A stretch of 64,000 nucleotides of DNA from Echinometra lucunter (Eukaryota; Echinodermata; Echinoidea; Camarodonta; Echinometridae). Location of the stretch: contig CM057160.1 of assembly GCA_029962745.1 (NCBI GenBank), positions 1,280,501 through 1,344,500 on the forward strand, written 5' to 3'. This document shows positions 33,505 through 47,329 of this stretch, piece after piece. The translations under genes and the position numbers were made by a program. The notes below the pieces were generated by a model. The model was not told the DNA's origin and made no database searches. It saw nothing but the letters and a program-made list of their open reading frames with translations. Every line of letters starts with the position of its first letter. Positions within the stretch are counted from its first letter, which is position 1.

Positions 33505-34559
33505 ACTCTGGACTATAGATGTGAATTAATGTATCCAGTACATGCATCTCAGTGCAAGTACTAGATAGAAATCTACAGGCCTATGCAGTTTAGTGGCCTG
33601 ACTTCCAGAAAATCATCACCAAATCGTGCTAAATATAAATGTGAAGGAAAATGAACAGCTTCTTACTAAAGTTAACTTGGTCACCTTCAGTAGAAATGGT
33701 CTTCTTAATAAAAAGCGTGAATGAAGTTTCTAGGCTGGGTCAAAGGTCATCTACCACAGACACATCAAGGAAATTACATTTCAGATATTGGGTGATGCTG
33801 TTTCTTTCCGACTTTTACACGTATGAGTTTTACTCAGAAATGCTAGTTTATTTAATAAGGGTGCAAGAAGGAAAAAAAAGGAATGTCTAGACGGCTTCAA
33901 ACACAGTCACAAAATCTAATCGTATGTGTACTACACAGAAATCGTACAAAAAGATGCGCCTGATTGTCAAGGACAGACATTTGACAAATTTAAAAGTTTT
34001 AAAGCCTCTAAAATATCAGCGTAATTTAAAAGGTGAAATGTTCTTTTAATTTAATTTCACAACATCTGGAACTGCCTTTAAGTTCTCCTGAAGGAGAAGA
34101 AGCCATTTCAAACGAGAAATGCTCTAATGATTTCTTTTCAGAATAGTTCAAACTGCCTTAATTCAATTTGCATAAGGAAGAGTAGTTTCATATGGATTAC
34201 AATTTGAAGTCTGGAACCAAGACTAGTGAATGTGAGTGAGATCCTAAGCAGGCGTGGTTCCAAAGCAAAGACTTCGAGGGGGGGGGGGGGGGGGGGCTAC
34301 TGGGGGCTTGGAGGATTGTAATGTCTATTAGAACATGTATGAAACTAGAATTGCATATATATTGTCCAATTTTTTTTTTATTTTGGGGGGGGGCAGGCTT
34401 AGAGCCCCTAAAGCCCCCATGCAGAACTGCACCTGATCCTAAGCAGACAAGACTGGAGCCATATGTCTAGATTAGGCATCACATCACAAGAGAAGAGCCT
34501 GCATCAAAAGAGCAGATAGAGGCAGAGGATTCTCCATGTCTCATCAAGAAGACCAGTAT

Positions 34560-35345
34560 GAAAGACATGAGGGATTTGATAAATACTCCCATCTCACCAA
34601 CTCAACCCCTATAATGACATCCTCATGTTGGATGGACTGGAGACAGATTGGAGGCTGGTAATCAGAAGGTGCTTCCTCATTAGCCCATTAGGACAATTAA
34701 GGATTACACTAGTTGCAAAGAAAAACCCAGTGTGAAGGGAATTCCCAGTGTCTCATCTAGAAGAATGGTACATGTAGATATGTATACAATGAAAGACATT
34801 AGGGATTTGACTGATACTCCATCTCACATCTCACTAAAAGCCAACCCCTATAGTGACATCATCATGTTGGATGGACTGGAGACAGATTGGAAGGTTCTTG
34901 AGGCTGGTAATCAGAAGGTGCTTCCTCATTAGCCGCCCATTAGGAGAATTAAGGATTACATGTACACTAGTTGCAAAGAAAAACCCAGTGTGAAGAGAAT
35001 TCCCAATGTAAGAATAATGTATGTATACAATGAAAGACATGAGAGATATGACTGATACTCTATCTCACTAAGCCAACCCCTATAGTGACATCATCACACT
35101 GCACAGGAGACATACATGTATAACATGTATAAAGGTACATGGGGCTGGTAATCAGGTGTTTCATCATTAGCCCAAGCAAGCTAGAAGTTCTCATTAGTAT
35201 AATTATGGATTGCACTTGTTAAACACAGAAACCCAGTGGGAAGGGAATCCCCCATGACTCACTAAAGAAGAATGGCATAATAATGAAACAATCTGATAAA
35301 CACTACCATTTCACCAGACCCCTATAATGACATCATCATCTATGT
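34560..35345. repeat. Tandem array of ~240-bp units (right arm)
   Basis: Mirror of 25372-26200 with the same number of anchor copies (CCCCTATARTGACATC). Small indels between arms fall in different places in different units. Confidence 0.8.
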
Positions 35346-36167
35346 AAACTGGAAACAGATTGGAACTTTGGATGGTATACAGGTACATGTGTACAAATTT
35401 TTTTCTTAAGCAGCTTTAACAGCAAAACTGCACAGTGCAAAAAGACATGGAAAGAATGCATAATGCATATTGTTGGTTATCGTTTGTGTTCTGGACAAGT
35501 CTTTTTCACATCACTCCATTTCGCTAAGCTGCTTGTACATGTACCTTAGAAGGTACCTTCTCATTAGGATGCGAAACCTTGAAGTTAAGACTTAAAGCCA
35601 TTTAGAGCCTAATTATATGCAGCAAAGTACTCAACCAGTAATGAAAGCTTGAAGACATAAAGTTCTAAAATATTACGGAGGATCTGTAGTTTTTATTTAA
35701 GAAATATACATGTACGTTCATTGGTCATGGATAAGAAAATTATTACATTTGTACCAATATACTGTTCCCATTCATTTTCTTTCAAAGAAAAAACATACCG
35801 AATCAGAATTCTATTTGCTGAATGGACTTTTTCAGAATACAAATCAATTACCATACTTTGATATAAAAAAAGGGAGAGACAAAAATAAGAATATAATAAC
35901 TATTTACATGTAATCCATCGCACCTTTTTTCCTGATTGGACACAAAATATGCCTCACTAAGACAAAAATCATTTCCCTCCTTACACAATGTATATGCAGG
36001 TTACTATAATGGTAAAACCTTACAAGATAAAAGTTAGTGAGAATTCCAGGCCATTAGGAACTATTGTTAAAGACGATGCTCTGGCAATCTGCCATTAGAT
36101 GGTGAAAAGTATTGCAAAATTATCAAAGGACCAAGCTCCTTACATGTAAATCATGTAGCTGTGAATC

Positions 36168-36400
36168 TATGGTGGCCCAGAAGTACGCTCAACAACAGGT
36201 CATGTGCGACGTGAATTTTGCAGCCAGCTTTGCGTCCCAGTCGCGAAATTCGTGACCCGTGATGCTAACTTTGCATCCCAGTCGCGAAATTCATGACCCG
36301 GGATGCGAGATTCATGACCCATGACGTGAAATTCAAGACCGGGGACGTGAAATTCACGTCGCAAATGACCTGTTGTCAAGCGTACTTCAGGGCCACCATA
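36168..36400. mobile_element. Foldback element with tandem core (right arm, unduplicated)
   Basis: Flanked by TGAATC at 36162-36167 and 36401-36406 (GATTCA on the other strand). 233 bp, likely the original state; the left-arm allele carries an extra 188 bp. Termini TATGGTGGCCCAGAAGTACG and CGTACTTCAGGGCCACCATA are inverted repeats. Confidence 0.8.
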
Positions 36401-37939
36401 TGAATCCTCAACAGGAAGGAAAAGAAGAACTATGAAACACTTCATCTTACCAAGGAGTCTACAGTATCTCCTTGATTTGATTACACAAAGAAGTAGACAT
36501 CAGTGGACTGATGATCAGTCCATACAACCCACACATCCCAGAAGAAAAATATTGCATCATGTGTAATGAGTATTTATACACTTTTTTGTGTGAATTACTG
36601 TACAAGAACATGGAGATGTAATTAAGGATGTAAACATGCCATAATTAGTAAACCAACTCCAATGTCTTCCTACTAGAACCATTGCTCATCAATCAAAACA
36701 TGTCAAGAGAGCTTGTACATACTATCTTGAAGCAAAACCACAAACAAATGAATGAATGGAAGGATGAACCAGAGAAAGAGATCAGAGGAGGGATGATCTT
36801 TCTATCATACTAGCTGCCATCTTGAAAAGGAATCTACCCATCTATAAATAAAGCCTCAGAGAGAGCAAAGATGGAACAATAAGGCATTCATTCAGCTCTC
36901 AACTCATTTGTCATCCTGCAATCTCAATGATGTCGTCTTCTTCAACGTGCATGCCCAGCTCGCGGGATGCACTTGTCTCGTCTCTTCAAGTTTGCCTAAG
37001 TCGGCGGAGGGAGTGACGATTGACAGGAGTCGAATTCTGCAAATTTCAAGCTAGATTTCTACTCCTGACTTGCCTGATCTTGGCTTTTTAATCAGCAATA
37101 CCCTCATGTCTCTAGAGAGGACTGGAGAATGATTTCAAGATAAATTGAAGAAGAACATCTGTATGTATCTCACATGTGCTTGATTGATAATGCAGTATTC
37201 GTCAAGATCATAAGAAAGAAAGAAATACAAGGTTGATATGACTTTTCCTTGCAATAAATCTAAAGCTTTACCTTAAGTCCCCAATTCTCCATTTTCTGAA
37301 ATGCAAATTTTGTGTTCTTTGGTGTTCTAAACTTCAGATTCCATGTTCTTCAGTGACATACATGTATGACAAAGCAATTGTTTATAGTAAAAAACTAAAA
37401 AAAACAACCCGAAGTTATTTTAATGCATACGCACTGCAGTATACATGTACATGTACACTGTATATTGCAGACGCAACTGAAGCTTCGCAAACACACGCTA
37501 AACACTGCAAACAGGTTTGATCCAGATTTTCCGCTGATGCACAGGTTTGTTTCATTGGATTTTCCTTTTTCTTCATGTTTTTCACTGTATTTTTCGTAAT
37601 TCAAATTTTTTGGCCTAAAAAAGTTGCTTTTTCTGTGAAATTCTGTGAATTCCATCTTCTTCCCGAATTCTATGAATTTTTTCTGTATCGCCGAAAACTG
37701 GCGACTTTAGCTTAACCGAAGTTTGTCATCAACCACACATCCCTAAGCATGTTGAGATCTTTTCAAAGACCTATCATTTAAGCAAAAACAAAACAAGAAA
37801 ATTTATCAATATAGAAGTACATGTAATGGTATTTAGATATCTGACACAAGACTATTAAAGACTTTTAAAGTAATGTGTTGTTGCTCTGTTCAGCAAGCAA
37901 CAGTGAAGATGATGTAATAGCAATTTTTCTTTTTAACTG

Positions 37940-38046
37940 TTATATAAATAATGTCTTATCTTATGACCTTAATATGAGTCTTCGGACTTTTGTCATGTAC
38001 CAATTTCTTTTTACAATAAAATTTGAATTGAATTGAATTGAATTGA
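37940..38046 (+). mobile_element. LINE-type 3' end with (GAATT)n tail (right arm)
   Basis: Reads TTTACAATAAAATTTGAATT followed by GAATT repeats. Mirror of 22416-22560. Classified only by the 3' end shape. Confidence 0.45.
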
Positions 38047-38149
38047 GAGGACTTTGATACACATGTCTGCATATATTCCTGTATCTACTGTCTATCAAAA
38101 ATGATTATTCTAAATTCTCTAAAGTGGAATGTATAATAAACCCCGCATT

Positions 38150-38640
38150 CAGACGCACCAACTTATCATATATTCATACGACGTATGGATATACGACGTA
38201 TTGATATGAGAACTTTCAGACGCAACGCCCCGTTATCCGATAATCATACAGGAGCATTCAGACCTCGCACTCAGTCAAACTTTCGTGGGAAGCTCATGAA
38301 TATGTACGAGTCTCTCCCTTGCACAGTACGAACTTTGCGCTTCGTGTTTACGTTGCGTTGTGCTGGACTCATCTATAGCAGAGTAGAGATCGGGCCCTAA
38401 GCGCGCGTTGCAAATAAGTCCCGCCTACTTATACGACATACGGATATGAGAGCATGCAGACGTGAATTTACATCGTATGGATATAGGATAATCGTACGAA
38501 ACGATGCCCAAACCATCGTTTCGATATACGTCGTATATTGAAACGATGTATCAATATAAGAGCATTCAGACGCGAAAAAACATCCTATATCCATACATCG
38601 TATATCCATACGTCGTATATCGATACAAGAACTCTCTCGT
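38150..38640. repeat. Palindromic ATACGACGTAT-rich repeat block (right arm)
   Basis: Mirror of 21565-22330 without the pogo-like insertion. Shows the uninterrupted palindrome TATACGTCGTATA where the left arm has its TA target. Confidence 0.7.
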
Positions 38641-39752
38641 CTGAAAGCAGGGTAAGATACAGTAAAATGCATGTAGCAGGCCTATGTGTACATTACAAAT
38701 ATAATACATGTTGTAAATGACTACAAATGCAGAATTTGAGTGGTACTTCAATATATTCTATTATCAATTTCCTTTTATTACATTTACATAAATATATTCT
38801 CTGAGCAGTGATTCCTGCATGCAAGCTACATGTATATGTACAAGACACATGTTATTCTCAAAATCAAAACCAGCTACATTGTACAGTGTATCGCCACAAT
38901 TACAATATCAACCTATTGAAACGCTACAACAAAAACAGTCGATAAGTGCACGCTCTTCCCCTTTGTGAAGTACAAACAGTGTGCAACTGATGAATAAGAG
39001 TATTATGTTTATTAGGCCAGTTCCTGTGTCCCAAGGCAAAATTCACAAACAAAAACTATTCTTATTTTGTTTACAATTGGCAAAGACGAAAAAAAAAAAG
39101 TTTTAACTTGTATGTGTTGATAAAATATGTGGAAAAAATTATATTATTGGTTCACTGGTTCCTGCTTTACTTACATGTACGTGTAAACATTTTCCACTCA
39201 AAACCAGTGATTACAGTACAGTAACTTTCAGACAATTCACACTTGCTGCTAAACATTTTGTTTTAATTCCATTATTATTTATTCTGTTTGGTTCTTCTTC
39301 TTGCAGTAAATTTGGGCAGGCCTGCATTCAAAGGCTTGTTCTTTGAATGGTCCATGTACATACATATATATGTACTGTACCAAATATCTTTGTTCTGTTC
39401 TGTTTTGTTGATGTTTTTTTCCACATTCAATATAATCTAAATTACGTGTATATATTTATTTACTAAATGTATGTTCAATTCTTCAATTAATTCTCATAAA
39501 TTCCAATTTTAAGCTAACTCCTGTGTTTTTTTGTTTTCCATATCTTTTAACTGCATTTGTATCCATCTACCATAACATAGTATTTGTTGTTTCTTTTATG
39601 GAATTATGAAATAAAGTTGAACTTGAGCTTTCAACTTGACATCATAAAAAAATTATGATTGGTTCATAACTTTCTGCATTCTCCCACTCAACAAGAAATT
39701 GCTGCTCAAAACCAGAAACATTACAGGTATGTAAATACAATTCCATGTACAA

Positions 39753-39990
39753 GTAATAATAATAATAATGATAACAACTCTTATTTACCCAGGGTAGCCA
39801 CTTCAGCTGTCAGCTGATCTTCCAGCAGGCCCTGCATAACATTATTACCCTTCTCAATTCTTACACGTATATGCCGAGCGCCTGGCTAGAAGGCAGAAGG
39901 TCCCATTTTTGTAAATCTTTGGTATGACTTGGCCAGGGATCGAACCCACGACCTCCTGTTCATGAGGCGGATGCTCTCAACATGCAAGTG
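39753..39990 (-). mobile_element. tRNA-derived SINE (right arm, A box damaged)
   Basis: Mirror of 19820-20052. B box GGATCGAACC (plus strand) intact, (ATA)n tail at 39754-39770. The A-box region has lost about ten bases compared with the left copy. Confidence 0.75.
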
Positions 39991-40090
39991 TAATGTTTAT
40001 GGGCCAATATTGTTGAACATAATTTGATTTCAGTATAATACGCATAGACCCTAGCCCAAGTTATCTCTGGCTTAATGTTCAACAGGTTAA

Positions 40091-40498
40091 CCCATAGAGG
40101 CACAGTGTCACCTTTAGGAGACATTTTTGCAGTATCTGTTGGTCCAGAATGTTGGGCAGTACATATCATACATGAGGAGGAAGAGAAAAATTCACTGAAA
40201 AATTTGAGCCCATTCCCAATGCTGTATGTTGTGGCATTCTCGAATCAGAGCAGTTTAATTGTAACTAATCATTAAACTCTTTAAATTGGTAATGCAGTAG
40301 ATAATACATAATCACTATTTCTGTGTTAAAATTGGCAATTTCTGTTTAAATTTGACAATTATAATTCATTTTGGTTCATGTTATATCCATATTTATTTTT
40401 TTTAAGCTATGTAAGCAAGGGAAAAATAATTTTTGTTGCCAATTTGAGGATTTAAGATGATTAATTTAGACCTCAAGAAAGTTCTGTACTGCTATGGG
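40091..40498. mobile_element. TTAA-flanked MITE, piggyBac-like (right arm)
   Basis: TTAA at 40087-40090 and 40499-40502; termini CCCATAGAGGCACAGTG and TACTGCTATGGG. Mirror of 19305-19713. Confidence 0.8.
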
Positions 40499-41177
40499 TT
40501 AAAAGAAAACAGGTAATAATCATCACTACTTCCTGCATCCTCTAAACGAATTCTCTACTCAAAACCAAATCAACTTTTGTTTACAGTTGATACAGCAAGT
40601 GAAACGAACAACTACAGGTGTATTAAACAAAAAACAGTGGATACTCTACCAAATACATGTACTTTTCCATAGTTTAGAATAGAAGAAAAATAGCACTTGA
40701 GCTTCCAAGAGCTGATGCTGCATTAAATGCTTCCTTGTATTAAGAGACCAGGCCAAAGGTCATAGGTTACAAAACCTAGTGTCCAACATTTCAGTGGTAC
40801 AGTGTAAGGTTGCGATCACAGCATGTTCTCTAGCCAGACCACAATAGGATTACACATGGCTTGCACTTGACCTAGTTTTGGTGCAAAAATTAGAGCAGGC
40901 AAGGACGGACGAGCGACGAAACCTGTAATCTGGGCTTGCTATAATCTATAGCATGAAGGGGAAATGGGGGCATCGCAACAATGGGAAGCAAGGAGCTCTG
41001 GCTTACATTTGAGTCGGGTTTTCTATAAACAGAGTATTGAAAACTGGCCGAAGAGATGGGGTGATTAATTGTCTGGATAAATAGCAGTGTTATGTCAAAT
41101 AGGCGATGATATCGATTGGTTAGGAGGGTCTTTGGTTAGGCTGTTGTCATGGAAATGATAGCCTGTATATAGATTAA

Positions 41178-41668
41178 AGGCATTGGCTAACTTTGTGAGC
41201 AGCCGATTTAAAAAATTCTCAAATTAAGATGAAACATGTGTATTGAGTACTTGTATTTATACTCAAACACCCTAAATTGCCTGAAACCAATCATGATTTG
41301 GAATGAAAAACTGTAAGTTTTTTTTGCGACTTTATTATTTTTCATCTCAGAGACAATAAATAAGAGGACTGTTTTGCTCGAATTAAAAAAAATCGTTATC
41401 TGCCTCCCGCTGCGTGATACACCAATACCTACAGTACGGTCTGGTGAGCCATGCGCGCATGCCCACTCCTCATGTCTAGCCTGTGCAACCGACCCTCGTA
41501 TATTTTTCAAACATTGGTTCACATTTCTAATATTTAATCATACTTCCTTTGAACATTATACTTGGAAACTTTCAGACTGGTATTTCTACACTATAACCCT
41601 TATGTTTATCCCATTTTCAAGTAACAAAATTAGATTTTTAAAAAATTATAACAATGTTAACTGATGCC
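41178..41668. mobile_element. TTAA-flanked MITE, Kolobok-like (right arm)
   Basis: TTAA at 41174-41177 and 41669-41672; termini AGGCATTGGCTAAC and GTTAACTGATGCCT. Mirror of 18130-18625, 491 bp. Confidence 0.75.
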
Positions 41669-42009
41669 TTTAAGGTGCAGATCAGCAATACACACACTTG
41701 TGGACAAGTTGTAAATATATACCGGGTAGGGCCTAAAGTGACCAGACATGGATGTCCTGCTAACTTTTCAAGAATAACTACCAATAGTAAATTAATGTTA
41801 ACCTTTTCATCACTGAATTCTCTTATACCCATAGGTTTTATACAGGAACTACTTGCTTTGCCTTGCCTTTTGGTCTTCTGTCAGTGGTTCCAGGGGTTGA
41901 TCTGAATGCTCAATTACCAATGTGTGAAGATCGTTCAATGGTTTTTCCTGTTACTTGAAGTCTAGGACTGTTGACCATTGTGCTGCCAAGTTCTACATTT
42001 GATTTATTA

Positions 42010-42171
42010 TGTATATTATAGGGCCCCACTCACAAGCCTTGTTTCCTAGGGGTCCTTAAAAAAAAACCTTTCATGTATACCTTTGATATTTCTGTACCAA
42101 TGATTTATGTATTTTTTCATATTTGTTTGAGGTTTTTTTAAAAATAAAACTTGAACTTGAACTTGAACATT
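42010..42171 (+). mobile_element. LINE-type 3' end with (TTGAAC)n tail (right arm)
   Basis: Ends AAAAATAAAACTTGAAC plus further TTGAAC units. Longer than the left-arm version at 17734. The same terminal hexamer occurs in the BEL/Pao leader at 10378-10422, which raises the possibility that a LINE tail is embedded there. Confidence 0.45.
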
Positions 42172-43867
42172 TACTTGGTTCCAGTAGGCAACGAGCTGAA
42201 TGATGTACATCCTAACAAATTGATATTCATTTTTTCATTAATCACTTCTGAAACTTTCTGACATGCCCCTATTGACAATATATACTTGTTGCCAATTTGA
42301 CGATGGGAAGCTAATTAATTTACATGTAGCTCTTAATAAAACTCTGTACTCTTCAATGTAGTGAACTAATGCATGAACCTGGTTATAATACAACATACAT
42401 ACAGTGTAGTACATGTATGCCTATCATGTAACAATTATTTACACAAACATATTTCCATCTGAATGATGTAATATCATCACAACCTTCAGAGTGCATATTT
42501 TTATCATCAGTACATGGTCTCAAGACCACTTCGGGCTCATTCAGACATGAAGCGGTTAACCTTCTGAAAACAAATGTGCCCCTTTTTTGTGAACTGCATG
42601 AACGAAAGGTAGTTACATGTAGGAGTGATACAACAAAGGACCTACAATATATATATATACATGGGACTACATGTATGCATTCCTAACACCTGTGTATGTT
42701 ATATTATACAAAAAGATGAAGCACAGTTTGCTTAAAAACCCCCGCTGTTTCTTTGAAGTGGTTTATTGCTGTATATGTGAGCGAGCCCCTTGAAGAGGAA
42801 ATGAATCTTTCCCGACAGATATCTAATTTCAACTATCTCACTACATAAAAACATAAACGTAGGCCTTGGATACTACCAGCAATTAACTCAAAGTACGTGC
42901 ATAATTACAAGTACATGTACATGATCATATTAAACCTTTTCATATGCAGTTGAGTTGTAGGTTGCATTGATGAAAGTTAAGTCAGTGCTGTGATGAAACA
43001 TTTATGTTCCATACTGTTCATTCACGTAATCATAACTTAATAGAATTTTGACTTTACTTGTCAAAAAGAGTTCTGTTTGGACATTGATAGCATGGGATAT
43101 ATCAGTTCATTTCCAATGAAAATTCCAATTGCCACTTGGTTTTGGAATTTGGATGTACATACATTGTACACGTACGGTATGATACTGACAGACCTGCATA
43201 GGCTTATCTCACTTATTATTTTCATTGATTGTTTTGTTATTATTTTCTTTTCTTTCATTAATACTTTGTCCATATTTTTGTACTTTTAACTGTATTTTGT
43301 TACCCTGCCTCTTGCCAGTTGGGAAGAATTTTTTCCTCACCTTCTGGCAGAGGACCTGGGTATCTCTAATAAATACATGTATCTCTGATTTTGTTCTACC
43401 AAAATAAAGATGAATTACTGTACCGTATATAAAGAAGTTCTTCCTACAATAAAGTAAGAATAAACCTAAACCACACTGCCTGGAAACAAATCCTCACATG
43501 TCAAGTTGAAGATCACTATACATGTAACAATTTATATTGGGGTCAAATTTTGTATTCTTTTTTTTTTTTTCAATTTGTAACTCATGAAAGGAAAAGGAAT
43601 TACAAAATAATGTGTTATAGCCTGCATGAAGGCCAACCTGTATAATAATGTATTTCGATGATAAACAGTGAAATGTAAAGACTTACACATGTAGCCAGGG
43701 AAAGGTCAAAAGTTTAAAATGCATACTTGTGCATAAATTTTCATCCATTGGTTGTGCATCCTTTCACTTATTCTGCGTGAAACTTGACAAAATATATGCT
43801 GAAATCTCCAATGACATTTCACTCAGTTTTCTCTCAGGTTTTTTCTATGCCCCACCCCTTCCCTCCC

Positions 43868-43869
43868 CA

Positions 43870-43950
<81 letters not shown>
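43868..43950. repeat. (CT)n microsatellite (right arm)
   Basis: About 80 bp of nearly pure CT, twice the length of the left-arm mirror at 15987-16025. Confidence 0.95.
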
Positions 43951-43953
<3 letters not shown>

Positions 43954-44559
43954 TTACCTAGGCAGCTGCATCAGAAATACAGAGCAAACTCAGGCCAGAA
44001 AATGTACACAACACCCAGTTTACTTTTTCGCCAGAAATTATTGACACATCTAATTTATGAGGTGCCCTTGGCGTGAACCCCTTCCATATCCTTTCTACTG
44101 CAATGCAAACTTGTACAAGGAATACGATTCAGGTAAATTCTATTTGGTCCTCAATTTTTCCCTTCCCTCATTTCTAATTCCTTTTCCATTCCTACAGGAT
44201 TTTTCTTTCTCTTTTCTTTATATGCTTTTCAATCTAGATGGGAATGAGTATGCACTGTAACCGTAGCTTATTGACGTACATAAAAGCATACATCAAGTAA
44301 CTACACGTATGTTTTCTTTCATAACTGTAGTTTTCTTTTATAACTGTAGTTTTCTTTTATAACATGCATTACACAATTTCAAACCAAGGAAACTGAATTT
44401 AGGCAAGGGGCCAAATAGACAGCATTCATGCTATATACACATAAGCCAAGAGAACAATGATGTGTGAATATGACAAGCCTAAAACTGTGTATTAAAGCTT
44501 GTGAATGTTTATAAGAAATGAATTTTACAAGAATTTGTTCTTTTTTGGTTGCCCCTAAC

Positions 44560-44661
44560 CATATATATCTTTGTTTATGATTACGCTTGTATATAGTTTA
44601 TTCTTCATTGTTTTGTATTTTTATATGGTTGAATAAATGAACTGAATTGAATTGAATTGAA
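44560..44661 (+). mobile_element. LINE-type 3' end with (GAATT)n tail (right arm)
   Basis: TATATGGTTGAATAAATGAA followed by GAATT repeats ending near 44661. Mirror of 15283-15430. Confidence 0.45.
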
Positions 44662-45011
44662 CAACTTTTAAAAAATGAATAGATTCCTTTAAAACATTAT
44701 GCAAGGAAAATATTCTGACTCTCAAGTTTGTTTATAAGATATGATTCATGACCTGAGTCTAACCACTGAACAAACCCCCACACTGACTCAAAACCCACTA
44801 ATTTAACAGAGATTATGCAAGTTTTTGCTCATTCACTTGTCTGTTTGGTGTTGATTTTGTTGGTCTGATTGGGGTATCAGCACAGGTCTGTGAAAGAAGA
44901 ACTTGAATTCTGGGAAAGACTGAAAATAATTTCAGTAGGCTTTCTCATTCTTTGGATGTGAGTCCCCATTTGCCAGGACAAACTCAAGCTATTAAAGATA
45001 AATCCAAGTAT

Positions 45012-45341
45012 GACCCCATTCTCATTTCAAGGGATAGCGCGATCCAGCATGTGCTAGATCACGCCACCTGTAAGGTGAGAATGAGGCGACGTCATTTCGG
45101 TGTGATCCAGGGAGGTCCACGCCGACCCCAAACCAGACCACCTCTGGGAGATGGTCCAGGGGAGAAAGCGCGATCCAGAGGGTGCCAGTTCACAGTTTAC
45201 TGTGCAGAGAGTGCCAAGATAGATCGCGCTACCATCTGCAGGAGTGAACCCGCGGCATTCCAGTGGACCTGCCTGGCGCGTGCCATGGGTCGCCCCACGA
45301 TAGCACGATCCTCTTTACAATCTTGTAATGAGAACGAGGTC
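45012..45341. mobile_element. GC-rich MITE with ~20-bp inverted termini (right arm)
   Basis: Mirror of 14597-14926, same length with no net indel. In AHR intron 2 of the right copy. Confidence 0.7.
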
Positions 45342-45714
45342 TAAGACTCATGAGTAGTCAACAAGAAGAAAATCCATGCTTAAAGTCTCCATCAGTCGAA
45401 GTGGAACAAGACAGTCATAGAGTCTACTGACTGATAAAATCTATCATAAATATCTTTACAAAGTTCATTCTCATCCTTAATCAGATTTTCAACAACAAAA
45501 AACCATGCTTCTCTCAATTTTTACCTTTATCAAAATCAACCCAAATCCACTCTGGACTTCTACATGTACTTTTACCTGCTGATGACTACATGTATGTAAC
45601 AGTGTGATTCTTGAATTCTCAAAGACTTCATACAGAAACCCCCTGGTTCCAAAATGAAATGAGTTTTGATAAAAATTACTACACTGTATCTTCACATGAG
45701 TTAAATGTACCCAC

Positions 45715-45902
45715 CTTGAAAGTAGCTCTTGTTTCTGAGATAGCTCACACTAAGCCTTAGGATAGATAGCTTGTCAAGCTTAGTGACAGTGTCCGAGTCA
45801 AAGGGTAACAAACTGGCCAGTCGATCAAGCTCTGCATTGAGACGATCTCGGTGACGCTTACTGGGATTGGTCCGCACTGTCCCATTGGTTGGAATTGTAT
45901 TC
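45715..45902 (-). CDS. AHR: Aryl hydrocarbon receptor exon 2 (bHLH), right-arm copy
   Basis: Second copy of the 188-bp bHLH exon, with the same acceptor (TTACAG before 45902) and donor (GTGGGT after 45715). Protein identical to the left copy, with [16 protein letters not shown] and [16 protein letters not shown]. This copy has its exon 1 in the window, about 3.1 kb upstream at 48991-49049, with matching phase 2, so the two exons can be spliced into an N-terminal basic/NLS segment plus the bHLH domain. Downstream PAS-A and later exons were not recognised between 45714 and 30703 on the minus strand, so intron 2 is either longer than ~15 kb or the next exon was missed. Confidence 0.94.
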
Positions 45903-46542
45903 CTGTAAGACAGGTTCAGAAAAAAGAACAAGATGATATATTTTCAGAAAGAATTTGAGATTACCTGTAGTATTCCGACTATCAGAGATAAATTTTTAAC
46001 TGCATTCAATTGCATATGAAAATCAATCAGTACATGTGGGGACAAAATATGATTTGAGTAATTTGACTAAGGTAAATGTACTATACTGTCCAAATGACTA
46101 CTACATGTAAGTCTTTTTGACATTGTGTCAATATACATGTCTTAAATCTTTTTTTTATTTTTTTTATTTGTATGTCATGTCTTAAATCTTATTTCCCAAA
46201 ATGAACATTTACTGTAGTTGTAGTAGTTGGCGACATCATACTCTTAGGGGTTTCATCTACATGCAATCTGTCTCGGCCACGTGTGCAAGCCATATATCTG
46301 AAAGTGAACAAAATTGATGTTTCATTTACATGTAAAGTTTCATTAGTTTTCCAGATGTGCAATATGTGCATACATGACGTGCATGGAGTCAGAAATTTAC
46401 TCAAGACTCAGACTCCAGAGTCATATAGGCCTACATATACATTGTACAGTAATGTTAATCCTGGAAAAAGAATTCTTCTTCTACTTCATATTATATCATT
46501 CTATTATTGAACACTCCACAGAGTGGATTTGCCACAATATAA

Positions 46543-46581
46543 GTTATATATATAAATAAATATATATATATATATATATAT
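46543..46581. repeat. (AT)n microsatellite, short allele
   Basis: Under 40 bp of AT, then CATCATCATCATCAG. Mirror of the 430-bp TA array in the left arm. Confidence 0.9.
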
Positions 46582-47329
46582 CATCATCATCATCAGTAGA
46601 ACACACATTTTTCATAGGCCTTAGCCTGCTATATTTCTGGGCTTAATGTCCAATGGGTTTTCACATTGTAGCCCTCTAACTATTCAACCAAGAAAAGAAG
46701 TGTGCAATATGAATCATGATCTGGTCCATCACACAACCACAGGGATAGATAATCCTAAATAATCCTTTGTTTCTGTTTCTCAGGAATGTTTACATACAGG
46801 TATGACATACACATACGCTGTACATGTAGGTGTGTATTCATGCATGAAGCCATATAATTATTCATTGGAAATACACTCATGGAATTAGCAGAGCGTATCT
46901 TCCATTGCAAAGTGAAGCAGATAAAAATTATAGGCATAAAGTTCAATTTTAGTTTATTGCTCACACAGATATGAACATTGCTTTTTTTACAAGCAATTAA
47001 CTGGATGATCACACAGAAGACTTACTGGACATGAATGTATACAGTGTATGAACAACACATGTTGATACAACACTACCATCACTTGCAAAAGTTTTTAAGT
47101 CCATTTGCAGGAAGTTGTGGGTATTTCAATTAATTGAAATACATTCTTCTGTATCACTGAATGATAATCATGTTTACTACAGTGGTCAATAGCACAAGTG
47201 TAATTGTATAAGCCCATATGAATGCATTGAAAATGTCTGAAAAATAAATATGATTATCTTTGTTTTTTTCTTTGAGTTAATGTATTTTGGAAGGGTGGTC
47301 TTTAACCTTTGCAAATAATGGTAATTAAG

